Shown piece by piece: positions 8,487 through 17,630 of a stretch of 41,032 nucleotides of DNA (its first letter is position 1; every line of letters starts with the position of its first letter). The translations under genes and the position numbers were made by a program. Origin of the DNA: Stagnimonas sp. (GTDB taxonomy: Bacteria; Pseudomonadota; Gammaproteobacteria; Nevskiales; Nevskiaceae). Location: positions 1-41,032 of the forward strand of contig JAUYNO010000068.1 in NCBI GenBank assembly GCA_030696045.1, given 5' to 3'. The notes below the pieces were generated by a model. The model saw only the letters and a program-made list of their open reading frames with translations, had not been told where the DNA came from and ran no database searches.

Positions 8487-10817
8487 ATGTCGTTGTTCTC
8501 GCGCTTTTTTCGCAAAGCGCCATCGCTTTCGCCAGTTCCGTCCTCCGCGTCGCCACTGGCACCCGCCGGAAAAGCCGGCAAGGCAGTTCCGCAGCCGCGC
8601 GCAGTTGATCGCGCGCTGGCCGCTCTTGCCGAGGAGAAGGCCTTGCAGACGGCTATCGATGCCCGCGACGTCCAGGCAGTGGCGCGGCTGGTCGTGGCAG
8701 GGACATCGACCAGGGTGCGCCAGGCGGCGGCCCAGGCTATCGAGGATCCGGACGTGCTGCGGCAACTGATCCGCGATGTCCGTGGTGGCAATGACAAGAA
8801 TGTCTACAAGGTCCTGACGCTCAAGCGCGATGCCCAGCTCGAGCAGACCCGCAGGCTGGAGCAGTTGCAGGCCGAGATCAACGCGGCCTCGGCCGCCATC
8901 GAGCGCCACAGCCAACGCGCTTACGACGCCTCCTACCGCTCGCAACTGGACCAGCTCGAGACTCGTTGGGGTGCCGTCGCTGAGCAGGCGGACCCAGCGC
9001 TGCGCGGCAGAGTCCAGCAATGGATAGCCCGCGCGCGCGAAACCCTTGCCGAGCACTTGCGTCAGGTGGCGGCTCAGGCATCGCGTGAGCAGGCGGCCGC
9101 CCATGCCGCCGCAGAGGCACGGCGCCTGCGCGAAGAGGAGGCGCAGGCAGCGGCTGCTGCCGCCGCTGAGCACGCCCGGATTCTCGCGGAGCAGAAGCAG
9201 GCGCTGGGCGAAAAGCAGGAGGCGGAGCAACAGGCCCTCCGCCAGGTCGGCGATTCGATTCGAAAGGCACGCGCCGCGCTGGGCGACGGGAGCACTTCGC
9301 GCGCAGCCGGGATGCGGCGGGCCATCGAGGAGAAGCTGGCGGCAGCGCCGCCGCTGCCGGCCAATCTCCTCAGTCAGTTGCAGCAACTCGACCAGCAGCT
9401 TGACGAGTTGAAGGACTGGAAGAGTTTCTCGGTGGCGCCGAAGCGCTCCGAGCTGATCGAGGAAATGGAGTTGCTCCTCGAAGCGAGCCTGGATCCTCTG
9501 GCACTCGCGGAGAGGATCAAGAGTTTGCAGGATGAGTGGCGCACGCTGGGCAAGGGTGCCGGCGAGAACATCGAAACGGATTGGCAGCGCTTTCAGGAAG
9601 CGACCAAGAAGGCCTACCAGCCGTGCAGCGAGTATTTCGCTGCGCAGGCCCTCGTTCGCGAGGAGAACCTGCGGCGGCGCGATGCCTTGCTCGGCAAATT
9701 GACGGCGTTTGAGCGGGCGACGAACCGGGAGCTACCGGACTGGCTGGCCGTGGTCAGGGTCCTGCGCGAGACGAAGCAGGAATGGCGCCGCTGCTCGCCC
9801 GTGGACGCCCAGGCCGCCAAGCCGCAGCAGGAGGGATTCGCGAGCCTCACCGCGAGCCTGCAAGCTCGACTGGATGCCGAGTACGCCCGCAACGTAAGCC
9901 AGCGAGAGTCGCTGATCGAGCGGGCTCGCCAGCTGCTGGCGAGCGACGATGGTCGCAAGGCGATCGACACGGCCAAGGAGCTGCAGCAGCAGTGGCGGAC
10001 CGTGGGCCCGGTGCCGCGCGAGGTGGATCAACGCCTATGGGCGGAATTCCGCCAGCACTGCGATGCCGTGTTCCAGAAGCGCCAGCAGGACTTTGCCGCC
10101 TACGCGGCCGGGCTCGAGAACAACAAGGCGCAGGCCCTGGCCTTGTGCGAGCAGCTGGAGAACATCGCCGCTCTCGAAGGCGCCGAGTTGCTGGCGCGTG
10201 CCGGAGCGCTGGGCGAACTGCGCACTGCCTTCGAGGCGCTCGGCGAGTTTCCGCGCGCCGACACGCGCGAGCTTCGCAACCGATTCGATCAGGGTCTGGA
10301 GCGCTGCAAGAAGTCCGTTGCCCGCCAGCATGCACGCGACGCCGAGCTTGCCTGGAGCGATCTGTTCGAGGCCGCCAAGCAGATCCGCGCCTACCGGCTC
10401 GCGGTGGCACGCCGATTGGACGCAGCGCAGCTCGATACCTTGAAAGCGGCGGCCGAAACCTGCATGGCCTCCGTCCAGCAATGGCCCAAGGGCGGTCTCG
10501 AAGCTCTCCAGCAGGCGCTCGTCGATGAGGGTTCCTCGGATCTTGCGGCGAACGAGGCGGCGCTGAAGCTGCTCTGCATCCGAGCCGAGATACTGACGGA
10601 CCTGCCGACTCCGCCGGAGGATCAGGCCCTGCGTCGCGACTATCAGCTGCAACGCCTGGTGCAGGGCATGGGCCAGCGTCTGAGGGCGGATGAGAGCCAG
10701 CTGGACCTGCTGGCGATCGAGTGGGTGCGTGCCGGCCCGGTAGACGAGGTGGCGTACGAGTCACTGCTGCAGAGGTTCCGGCGCTGTCGCGAGCGGGGCG
10801 GCGCCGCAAAACCCTGA
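8487..10817 (+). CDS. DUF349 domain-containing protein
   Basis: The product is 776 residues, highly charged and helical. The start ATG at 8487 has a GCAGG 6 bases upstream and gives MSLFSRFFRK; an in-frame ATG at 8454 has no such site. An N-terminal part of helical-repeat appearance (residues about 35-105) is followed by a long Ala/Glu/Arg-rich coiled coil (about 110-260). After this come several repeats of the DUF349 type, recognisable by LQDEWRTLGKGAGENIETDW, LQQQWRTVGPVPREVDQRLW and by W-x-F-x-x-x-C/F-D patterns. Proteins with these repeats are widespread in proteobacteria and lack an agreed function; the protein is presumably cytoplasmic. It ends 21 bases before the acyltransferase gene, so they may be cotranscribed. 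Confidence 0.85.
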   Translation: MSLFSRFFRKAPSLSPVPSSASPLAPAGKAGKAVPQPRAVDRALAALAEEKALQTAIDARDVQAVARLVVAGTSTRVRQAAAQAIEDPDVLRQLIRDVRGGNDKNVYKVLTLKRDAQLEQTRRLEQLQAEINAASAAIERHSQRAYDASYRSQLDQLETRWGAVAEQADPALRGRVQQWIARARETLAEHLRQVAAQASREQAAAHAAAEARRLREEEAQAAAAAAAEHARILAEQKQALGEKQEAEQQALRQVGDSIRKARAALGDGSTSRAAGMRRAIEEKLAAAPPLPANLLSQLQQLDQQLDELKDWKSFSVAPKRSELIEEMELLLEASLDPLALAERIKSLQDEWRTLGKGAGENIETDWQRFQEATKKAYQPCSEYFAAQALVREENLRRRDALLGKLTAFERATNRELPDWLAVVRVLRETKQEWRRCSPVDAQAAKPQQEGFASLTASLQARLDAEYARNVSQRESLIERARQLLASDDGRKAIDTAKELQQQWRTVGPVPREVDQRLWAEFRQHCDAVFQKRQQDFAAYAAGLENNKAQALALCEQLENIAALEGAELLARAGALGELRTAFEALGEFPRADTRELRNRFDQGLERCKKSVARQHARDAELAWSDLFEAAKQIRAYRLAVARRLDAAQLDTLKAAAETCMASVQQWPKGGLEALQQALVDEGSSDLAANEAALKLLCIRAEILTDLPTPPEDQALRRDYQLQRLVQGMGQRLRADESQLDLLAIEWVRAGPVDEVAYESLLQRFRRCRERGGAAKP

Positions 10818-10838
10818 GCAGAGACCCGCGCCTTCCGA

Positions 10839-11996
10839 ATGTCCGCCGTCGCCACGATCACCGAGCAACGCAGCGCCCGGCTCGACGCCCTGCGCGGCCT
10901 CGCCCTGGCGCTGGTGCTGCTGTACCACCTCAACCTGCTGGGGGTGGGCTGGGTGGGGGTGCAGCTGTTCTTCGTGCTGTCCGGCTTCCTCATCACCCGG
11001 CAGCTGCTGGAACTGCGGGCGCGGCGGCCGTTTGGCGAGTACCTGAAGCGCTTCCACGGCCGGCGGCTGCTGCGCATCTTTCCGGTCTATTTCCTGTACC
11101 TGCTGGTCCTCCTGGCCTGCCTGCCGCTGCTGCCGGCCAGCCAGCACGAGGCGGTGGCGACGCAATGGCCCTATGCCGCCAGCTTCAGCTACAACTGGCG
11201 CGGCATGACCCGCCACCACGAACCGACCTGGTTCCTGGACCACTTCTGGTCGCTGGCGGTGGAAGAGCAGTTCTATCTGGTCTGGCCGCTGCTGCTGTAC
11301 CTGGTGCCGCGCCGTGGCCTGCCGTATCTACTGGCCGCGCTCGCGCTCGCCGGGCCGCTGCTGCGCTGGCTGGTGCACCGGAGCTGGCCGCTGACCGGTC
11401 TCGCCGACCCCGGCGCGCTGCCCTACGCGGTCGGCGTCTGCACGCTGTCGCAGCTGGATGCCTTCGCGCTCGGCGGCCTGCTCTGCTTCCTGGCCGAGCC
11501 CCTGCGCCGGCTGCGGGCGCCGCTGGCGCTGCTGTTGATCGCGCTGCTGCTGACCTGGCTGGCCGGGGCCCTGGTCAACGGCTGGGGCCTGGCGCCGCTG
11601 GTGCCACGCGGGGCCTGGTTCAGCCTGGGCTATCCGAACACGTTGCCGCAGCAGGGGCAGTTCCTCTGGGGCTATACGCTGATAAATGCGGTGTCGGCGC
11701 TGGCGGTGGGGCTGGCGGCGGTTCGCGGCAGCGGCGCTGGCGGGCTGCCGGGGCAGGCCTGGCTGGCGGGGCTGGGGCGGCTGTCCTACAGCGGCTACAT
11801 CCTGCATTTTCCGCTGGCGCACCTGAGCAGCCCGGCGATCTACCGTATCCACGAAATCACCGGTGCGCCGTTGTTGTGGAGCACCTGGCTGTTCCTGCCG
11901 CTGTATCTCAGCCTGCTGCTGGGCCTCTGTCTGCTGATTCGTGAACTCTATGAACGTCCGCTGCTCCGACTCAAGGACCGCTGGTTTCCGCTGTGA
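10839..11996 (+). CDS. Acyltransferase 3 family membrane protein (OafA/YrhL type)
   Basis: The 385-residue polytopic protein carries the hallmarks of the acyltransferase 3 family: RLDALRGLAL with a following H (residues about 13-31), FFVLSGFLITRQL (about 46-58), the FHGRRLLRIFPVYFLYL stretch (about 71-88) and HFWSLAVEEQFYLVWPLL (about 135-152). Roughly ten membrane segments follow. These enzymes move acyl groups, often acetyl, onto surface polysaccharides or lipids at the inner membrane. The target here cannot be deduced because no glycan-synthesis genes are nearby. The end of the gene overlaps the start of the lipoprotein gene by about 47 bases. Confidence 0.9.
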   Translation: MSAVATITEQRSARLDALRGLALALVLLYHLNLLGVGWVGVQLFFVLSGFLITRQLLELRARRPFGEYLKRFHGRRLLRIFPVYFLYLLVLLACLPLLPASQHEAVATQWPYAASFSYNWRGMTRHHEPTWFLDHFWSLAVEEQFYLVWPLLLYLVPRRGLPYLLAALALAGPLLRWLVHRSWPLTGLADPGALPYAVGVCTLSQLDAFALGGLLCFLAEPLRRLRAPLALLLIALLLTWLAGALVNGWGLAPLVPRGAWFSLGYPNTLPQQGQFLWGYTLINAVSALAVGLAAVRGSGAGGLPGQAWLAGLGRLSYSGYILHFPLAHLSSPAIYRIHEITGAPLLWSTWLFLPLYLSLLLGLCLLIRELYERPLLRLKDRWFPL

Positions 11997-12516
11997 GCGC
12001 CGCTCCGGTCTGAGCCTGCTGCTGCTGTTGCCCCTGCTGCTGCTGGCGGCCTGCCGGTCGCGCCCGGAGCCGACCCTGATCGACTACCTGCCCGGCGCCA
12101 AGGACTATGCCCAGGTCGCCAGCATCGACACCCGTGCCGAGATCGCCGAAGGCGGGGGCGGCGAGGCGGTCGATCCGGTGATGCGCGACCTCGGCCTGAT
12201 CGCCAGCGGGCGCTACCGGGTGCATCTGCGTGGCCCGGACGGCGGCATCCTCAAGGTGCACCTGATGCTGTTCAAGGATGCCGAGGCGGCCGGCCGCGAC
12301 TACCGCGAGCGTCACCATCCGCAGTCGCTGGCGGCGACCCGCCCGCTGGCGGTGGGTGACGAGGCCTGGATCTATCCCGGCGCCGAGGCCGGCGAGTATC
12401 TGGGCCTGCGCCTGGGGCGGGTGCGCTACGAGATCGAGGCGCGCGGGGCGGCCTCGCAGCTGGCGCTCTATGCCCGGGTGGCGGCGGCCAAGGCAGCGCG
12501 GCTGGAGCGGCGCTGA
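11950..12516 (+). CDS. Small predicted lipoprotein
   Basis: About 188 residues. A basic n-region is followed by SLLLLLPLLLLAAC, a clear lipobox, predicting a lipid-anchored envelope protein. The mature part is unknown to me and contains RYRVHLRGPDGGILKVHLMLF and repeated aromatic/acidic segments. The start lies inside the acyltransferase gene; a GTG at 11941 would add three residues. The overlap suggests coupled expression and perhaps a shared role at the cell envelope, which is inference only. An inverted repeat pair follows the stop. Confidence 0.75.
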   Translation: MNVRCSDSRTAGFRCERRSGLSLLLLLPLLLLAACRSRPEPTLIDYLPGAKDYAQVASIDTRAEIAEGGGGEAVDPVMRDLGLIASGRYRVHLRGPDGGILKVHLMLFKDAEAAGRDYRERHHPQSLAATRPLAVGDEAWIYPGAEAGEYLGLRLGRVRYEIEARGAASQLALYARVAAAKAARLERR

Positions 12517-12537
12517 CTCGCTGGCGCGGAGCTGGTC

Positions 12538-12709
12538 TCCCTCCCCCGCAAGGCGGGGGAGGGCTGGGGTGGGGCGGTCCCCGGCCCGAGCACCGAGCAT
12601 CGAGTCGCGGACGCCAGAAGCCCCGGCGTGGCGCCTGCTGGAACCCGATTTGCGCCGGTGCCGATAGCCGCCCCCACCCCAACCCTCCCCCGCTTCGCAG
12701 GGGAGGGAG
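12538..12709. repeat. REPIN-like inverted repeat pair
   Basis: Arm 12538-12578 (TCCCTCCCCCGCAAGGCGGG...) is the near reverse complement of arm 12668-12709, the two separated by about 90 bases. Each arm is itself a hairpin (CCTCCCCCGC / GCGGGGGAGG). Two more pairs of the same family are at 15781-15931 and 30184-30387. The rest of the 379-base gap between genes (12517-12895) holds nothing else I can recognise apart from a weak TTGACG at 12843. Confidence 0.75.
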
Positions 12710-12895
12710 TCAGGTAGGTGATCCGCCCCTGCACCGCAGCGGCGCGCGCAAAAAATTCCGGCAGCGGTAAACCCTTGGCGCCAGGCCGCGTTGCTGTCTG
12801 GTCCCGTCCCTGACAGTTTGTTCATGGCCGGCATCCACTTTCTTGACGACCCCCGCGCGGCGCCCCTGGGCGCCCGCCCCGAACGAGCGCTGGCC

Positions 12896-15730
12896 ATGAA
12901 CTTCACCCGTCGCAACCGTCTGCATGCTGGGCTGCTGTTGAGCTTTGCCGGGCTGTCCTCCCTGACCCTGCTGAGCCTGGCCTCGGAGCCGACCTCGCAC
13001 GATGTGACGATCCCCACCAGCGCCGGCCAGACCGTGGTGCTGGAGTGGACCGGCACCATCCCGGCCGGCGCCACCGCCGGCGTCGGCGCCGACTGCTCGG
13101 CGCCGCAGGCCCTGGTCTCCGATAGCCACACCATCAATCTCGCGGTGCCCGAGGGCGCCTACGACAGCATCAACATCAGCGCCGACTTCCGGATCGAGTG
13201 GGACGACGGCATTCAGGACGAGGCGCTGGCGGTGACCAAGGATGGCGAGACCATCGGCACCAGCGACGGTGGTGAGCCGCAGGAGGTGGTCAGCGCCAAC
13301 AATCCCGGCGCCGGTGTCTTCGTCGCCATTGCCTGCCCCTACACCGCCGTCGTCGATACCCCCTATCGCGGCCGCCTGACGCTGACCGCCACCGCCAAGA
13401 CCGGCGGCGGCAGCGGCGCGCCCTCGCCGGCGGCCGGCACCGGCGACGCCAGCGGCCTGCCGCCGCGCTTCCACCACTACGCGCCCGACTACAAGACCCA
13501 GGGCTTCGGCATGTACGGCGGCGAGGCGACGCTCGACGTCAACTGGAAGACCGGCAGCATCTTCTACCTCGGCTTCCTGGAAACCCTGCGCCTGCGACTG
13601 GACGACAGCACCTCGCCGGCGATCCAGACTTGGGAGAAGAACAGCACCATCGCCACCGACAAGGCGACCTCCGACCCTATCCTTGTCGGCGACCGCGACA
13701 CCGGCCGCATCTTCGCGACCCAGCTGCTGGCCGGCGCCGGCACCAGCGCGATGGACTACACCGACGACGATGGCGAGAGCTACACGCCGGGCATGGCGGG
13801 GGCGCTGCTGCGCTCCGGCGCTGACCACCAGGCGATGGATGTCGGGCCATATCCGGCCGGCAGCAGCATTCCGCATCCGACCTACCCGAACGCGGTCTAC
13901 TACTGCTCGCAGGACGTGGCGCTGGCCTATTGCTCGCGCAGCGACGACGGCGGCGTGACTTTCGCGCCCAGCACACCGATCTACACCCAGGGCAACTGCA
14001 ATGGCCTGCACGGCCATGTGAAGGTGGCGGCCGATGGCACCGTCTACGTGCCCAACTCCAAGTGCACGCCGCTGGGCGGCGGCGCTGGCTTGCTGGCCAA
14101 CCGGCCGGCGGCCATGGTCTCCGAAGACGCCGGCCTGACCTGGGAAGTGCGTTTCGTCGGCGAGGCCACCAGCGGCGGCGGCGCCGATCCCTCGATTGCC
14201 TCGGCGACCGACGGCACCGTGTATTTCTCCTACGCCGACGAGAACTTCAACCTGCACATGGTCAAGTCCACCGACAAGGGTGTGACCTGGACCAATGACG
14301 TCAACATCGGCGCCCTGGCCGGCATCACCAAGGCCGAGTTCCCGGCGGTGGTGGCGGGCGACCCCGACCGCGCGGCGGTGGCCTTCTTCGGCAGCACCCT
14401 GCAGGACGGCTCCGACCCCGAGAACGCCGAGGGTTTTGGCGGCAGCTGGCACCTCTACCTCGCCGCGACCTACGACGGTGGCGCGACCTATCACGTCGTC
14501 GATCTGACCCCCAACGACCCGATCCAGCGCGGCCCGATCTGCGGCGGCAACTACTGCCGCAACCTGCTCGACTTCTTCGATGCGGTGATCGACCCCCAGG
14601 GTCGCATCGTCATCGCCTACGAGGACGGCTGCGTCGGTGGCTGCGTGACCGGTGGCATGAGCCAGTACACCGACCAGGCCGTGATTGCCCGCCAGTCCGG
14701 CGGTCGCGGCCTGTTCGCCGCCAACGATGTGGCGGAACCCGCCAAGGCCGGCGCGCCGCGTCTGGACGGCTACCGCACCGCCAACTTCGTCTACCTGGAA
14801 TGGCCGACGCCGGACACCGGCGGCAGCGAGGTCAGCGAATACCGGGTGTATCGGGGCAGCGCCAGCGGCGCGCTGACCATGCTCGGGAAGGCCGGCAAGA
14901 ACGGCAAGTTCGTCGATGCCGCGCCGCCGGCCGGCACCGCCTACTACCGGGTCAGCGCGGTCAACGCCCAGGGTGAGGGCGCGATGGGCAATGAGTTGGC
15001 GCTCGCGGTGGGCGACAAGGCCCCGACGCCGGAGCTGGGTTGCGCCCTGCCGGGCCTGCAGGTGGCCACCGATCTGGTCGGCGAATACGAGGCCCCGCCG
15101 CTGACCCGCGATCTGGAGCAGATGTTCATCGCCGAGCCGGAGGACATGCCGGGCAAGATCGTCATCACCGAGAAGATCGCCCAGTCCGCGCCGCAGCAGG
15201 CCGGCGCCTATTTCTTCGTGCACTTCGACACCAGCGTGCAGAAGGACCGCACCTACCGCGCCCGCTTCTCGGCCGACGGCATGCCGCTCGATTATTGGGA
15301 AGGCACCACCAAACCGACCGACGACACCCTGGACCAGCAGCGGGTCTACACCTCGGCCGGCACCCTGGAGACCGGCAGCGGCTTCACCAGCGACGGCTAT
15401 GTGCGCTTCGTGCTCGACAAGGACAAGCTCGGCCTGAAGACCGGCGACCGGCTGCTCGGCGTCAACGGCCGCAGCTTCGCCACCTCGCAGCAGCGCAATA
15501 CCCTGACCGACGAGGCCGGCTATTTCGACTACACCCTGCAGGGCAATGACTTCTGCGCCAAGGGCGGCATCGTGCTGCCGCCGGTGATCGACCCGCCGCC
15601 CGGCGGTGGCCCGGTGGTGCCGCCGCCGGGATCCGGCCCGGCCCCGAGCGATGGCCGCTTCGGCGGTGCGCTAGGTGGCGTGCTGCTGCTGCCGCTGCTG
15701 GCGCTGGCCCTGCGCCGCCGGCGGCGCTAG
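12896..15730 (+). CDS. Exported Asp-box (sialidase-like) protein with FN3 domain and GlyGly-CTERM-like tail
   Basis: The chosen ATG gives 944 residues beginning with a signal peptide (MNFTRRNRLHAGLLLSFAG). A central beta-propeller-like region has at least four Asp-box/BNR motifs: SRSDDGGVTF (about 346), SEDAGLTWEV (about 408), STDKGVTWTN (about 458) and the degenerate TYDGGATYHV (about 525). A fibronectin type III domain follows (about 620-705), then a Pro/Gly linker (about 895-917), and finally GGALGGVLLLPLLALAL plus a run of Arg, the shape of a GlyGly-CTERM sorting signal handled by rhombosortase. Asp boxes occur in sialidases and other propellers, so glycosidase activity is unproven; the catalytic Arg triad was not identified. 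A longer ORF opening at 12791 would lack a sensible signal peptide. Confidence 0.8.
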   Translation: MNFTRRNRLHAGLLLSFAGLSSLTLLSLASEPTSHDVTIPTSAGQTVVLEWTGTIPAGATAGVGADCSAPQALVSDSHTINLAVPEGAYDSINISADFRIEWDDGIQDEALAVTKDGETIGTSDGGEPQEVVSANNPGAGVFVAIACPYTAVVDTPYRGRLTLTATAKTGGGSGAPSPAAGTGDASGLPPRFHHYAPDYKTQGFGMYGGEATLDVNWKTGSIFYLGFLETLRLRLDDSTSPAIQTWEKNSTIATDKATSDPILVGDRDTGRIFATQLLAGAGTSAMDYTDDDGESYTPGMAGALLRSGADHQAMDVGPYPAGSSIPHPTYPNAVYYCSQDVALAYCSRSDDGGVTFAPSTPIYTQGNCNGLHGHVKVAADGTVYVPNSKCTPLGGGAGLLANRPAAMVSEDAGLTWEVRFVGEATSGGGADPSIASATDGTVYFSYADENFNLHMVKSTDKGVTWTNDVNIGALAGITKAEFPAVVAGDPDRAAVAFFGSTLQDGSDPENAEGFGGSWHLYLAATYDGGATYHVVDLTPNDPIQRGPICGGNYCRNLLDFFDAVIDPQGRIVIAYEDGCVGGCVTGGMSQYTDQAVIARQSGGRGLFAANDVAEPAKAGAPRLDGYRTANFVYLEWPTPDTGGSEVSEYRVYRGSASGALTMLGKAGKNGKFVDAAPPAGTAYYRVSAVNAQGEGAMGNELALAVGDKAPTPELGCALPGLQVATDLVGEYEAPPLTRDLEQMFIAEPEDMPGKIVITEKIAQSAPQQAGAYFFVHFDTSVQKDRTYRARFSADGMPLDYWEGTTKPTDDTLDQQRVYTSAGTLETGSGFTSDGYVRFVLDKDKLGLKTGDRLLGVNGRSFATSQQRNTLTDEAGYFDYTLQGNDFCAKGGIVLPPVIDPPPGGGPVVPPPGSGPAPSDGRFGGALGGVLLLPLLALALRRRRR

Positions 15731-15780
15731 GGCGGTTTTTGGTTCAAATGGCGACATCGTTCGTCGCTACGCGAACCAGT

Positions 15781-15931
15781 CCCCTCCCTCGCTTGCGGGG
15801 GAGGGTTAGGGTGGGGGCGGCGAGCGGAGCGAGCATGCGCTGAGGCCAAACCTCGGCGTAAACATTCGCTGCGCTCACTCGCCCCCATCCGTCAGAGCAG
15901 TGCTCTGACTCCCCCGCAAGCAGGGGAAGGA
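15781..15931. repeat. REPIN-like inverted repeat pair
   Basis: Arm 15781-15823 (CCCTCCCTCGCTTGCGGGGG...) pairs with the reverse-complement arm around 15878-15931. A perfect palindrome, GTCAGAGCA-G-TGCTCTGAC (15891-15909), is inserted in the second arm. It fills most of the gap between two convergent genes and may also act as a bidirectional terminator. Confidence 0.7.
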
Positions 15932-15983
15932 GACAAGGGGTGATTCAATCCGGCTGATCGGCGCCCGCTGGTTGGCGCCAGTC

Positions 15984-17630
15984 TCAAGCCGCCGGCGGTG
16001 CCACCACGCAGACCCGGCAGCGCCCGGCCTGCTTGGCGGCATACATGGCCTGATCGGCCCGTGCCAGGGCGGCGGTCGCGTTGTCCTCGTCCGCAGCGAC
16101 CAGGGTGATGCCGATGCTGGCACCGATCTGGGCCAGTTCGCCGCCGTCGAGGGTGATGGGCTGCGAGAGCTTGGCCACCAGCTGCTTGCCGAGGGCTTCG
16201 GCCTTGTCGAGCCCGTCAATGCCGGGCAGCACCACCGTGAATTCGTCGCCGCCCGGCCGGGCGACCAGATCGCTGCGCCGCACCGTGTGCTCGATGCTGG
16301 CGGCGACCGAGCGCAGCACCTGGTCGCCGGCCTCGTGGCCCAGTTGGTCGTTGACCTCCTTGAAGTAGTCGAGGTCGATCTGCATGACCGCGATCAGCAT
16401 GCCGGGATCGCGCTGCCGTTGCCCGAAAGCCGCCGTCAGGCCCAGGTCGAGGCCACGGCGATTGAGCAGGCCGGTGAGGCTGTCGCGCGCGGCGAGCTCC
16501 TGCGCCGCCTGCTCGGCCTGCTTGCGCGGCGTGATGTCGTTGATAACGCCTTGCAGCAGCCAGTTTTCCACCGGTGTCAGCGACAGTTCGACCCAGCGCG
16601 TGGTCCCGCCTGCGGGCGCCGCCAACTCGAAGTCCCGTTCGCGGAGGTCGCCATGGGCGAGGCTGTCCTGCAACAGCTGTTTCAGCTCGCCACCGTGCCC
16701 TGGCATCAACTCGGCCAGCCGTGGCGGCTCGGGCGGCTGACCGATGGTGCGGACGAAGGCCGGGTTCCAGGAGTGCAGGGTGCCGCCGCCGTCGATCTCG
16801 AAGATGCCGGCGTCGACCTTCTCGATGATCTGGGACAGCCGGCGCTCGCTGGCCTCGCGCTCCAGGCGCAGTCCTCGTTCGGTCTCCAGCAGGCTGGTGA
16901 GTTTCGCGATCAGGCCGTTGACGTCGCTGACCAGGCGGCCGATCTCGTCCTGCTGGTTGCCATCCGGCACCTGCAGGCGCACGCCGCTGCGGACCTCCAG
17001 CCGGTGCAGTTCATCGGAAATGCCCTTGATCGGACGGGTGATGAGCTTGAACACCACCCGCGCCACACCGAGTGCCACCAGCAGCACCTCCAGGCCCAGC
17101 ACCAGCATGATGAAGCGGGTATAGCCCCAGGCCTGGGCGACGATCTCGGCTTCCGAGGGCCAGAGCTCGATGCTGCCGACCCGGTCGCCGGCGTTGAACG
17201 GCGAGTACAGCGCGCGGGTGATCGGCTGCTGCCGCTGGCGCTCGCCGCGAAACTGCTCGTAGAGCAGCGTATCGGTGGTACGGATGCGCAGGCCGGCGAC
17301 CGCATGGTTGCTCATCAGCCCGAGCCCGATCTCGCGCGCCAGCGCGGTGTCGTTGACGAAGCAGGCGATGCGCGCGGTGCTCTCGACCGTGGACAGCAGC
17401 TCGCCCAGCCGTTCCCGCAGCTGGGCCTCCTCGTTGCGCTGTACCAGCCAGGCCGCGAAACCGGTGAAGCCGGCGCCGACCACCAGGGCGAAGACGATGA
17501 TCGACAGGGTGGTGCGCGCGACGATGCTGCTGGGCAGCAGGCGCCGACCGCGCAGGCTATTCGGGCGCCAGTTCAAAGACCACCCGGACCTTGTCGTCCA
17601 CCGCCTCGGGACTGACATAGGCAATGGCAT
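15984..17630 (-). CDS. Membrane diguanylate cyclase: CHASE8-like sensor, HAMP, PAS, GGDEF
   Basis: Up to 548 residues. Order (numbering from 17630): membrane segment about 40-63, periplasmic sensor about 64-170 with the TARIACFVNDTALAREIGLG pattern of CHASE8 domains, membrane segment about 172-195, HAMP about 195-250, PAS about 262-375 and GGDEF about 383-540. The active-site GGDEF is intact (460-464) and a product-binding RxxD I-site precedes it (RRSD, 451-454), so it should make cyclic di-GMP with feedback inhibition; there is no EAL domain. The start is uncertain because all candidates up to 17574 overlap the upstream gene: ATG 17630, ATG 17618 or TTG 17576. The sensor layout is like YfiN/TpbB, whose activity is set by a periplasmic partner. 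Confidence 0.9.
   Translation of the reverse strand: MPLPMSVPRRWTTRSGWSLNWRPNSLRGRRLLPSSIVARTTLSIIVFALVVGAGFTGFAAWLVQRNEEAQLRERLGELLSTVESTARIACFVNDTALAREIGLGLMSNHAVAGLRIRTTDTLLYEQFRGERQRQQPITRALYSPFNAGDRVGSIELWPSEAEIVAQAWGYTRFIMLVLGLEVLLVALGVARVVFKLITRPIKGISDELHRLEVRSGVRLQVPDGNQQDEIGRLVSDVNGLIAKLTSLLETERGLRLEREASERRLSQIIEKVDAGIFEIDGGGTLHSWNPAFVRTIGQPPEPPRLAELMPGHGGELKQLLQDSLAHGDLRERDFELAAPAGGTTRWVELSLTPVENWLLQGVINDITPRKQAEQAAQELAARDSLTGLLNRRGLDLGLTAAFGQRQRDPGMLIAVMQIDLDYFKEVNDQLGHEAGDQVLRSVAASIEHTVRRSDLVARPGGDEFTVVLPGIDGLDKAEALGKQLVAKLSQPITLDGGELAQIGASIGITLVAADEDNATAALARADQAMYAAKQAGRCRVCVVAPPAA

Noticed and set aside
12600..12680. CRISPR-like short repeats in the intergenic palindromes
   Set aside because: Only two inverted, not direct, copies occur per site, with no regularly spaced spacers and no cas genes.
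12710..15223. 837-codon minus-strand open frame opposite the Asp-box protein gene
   Set aside because: Its translation is low-complexity shadow. The plus-strand frame has a signal peptide, Asp boxes and a sorting tail.
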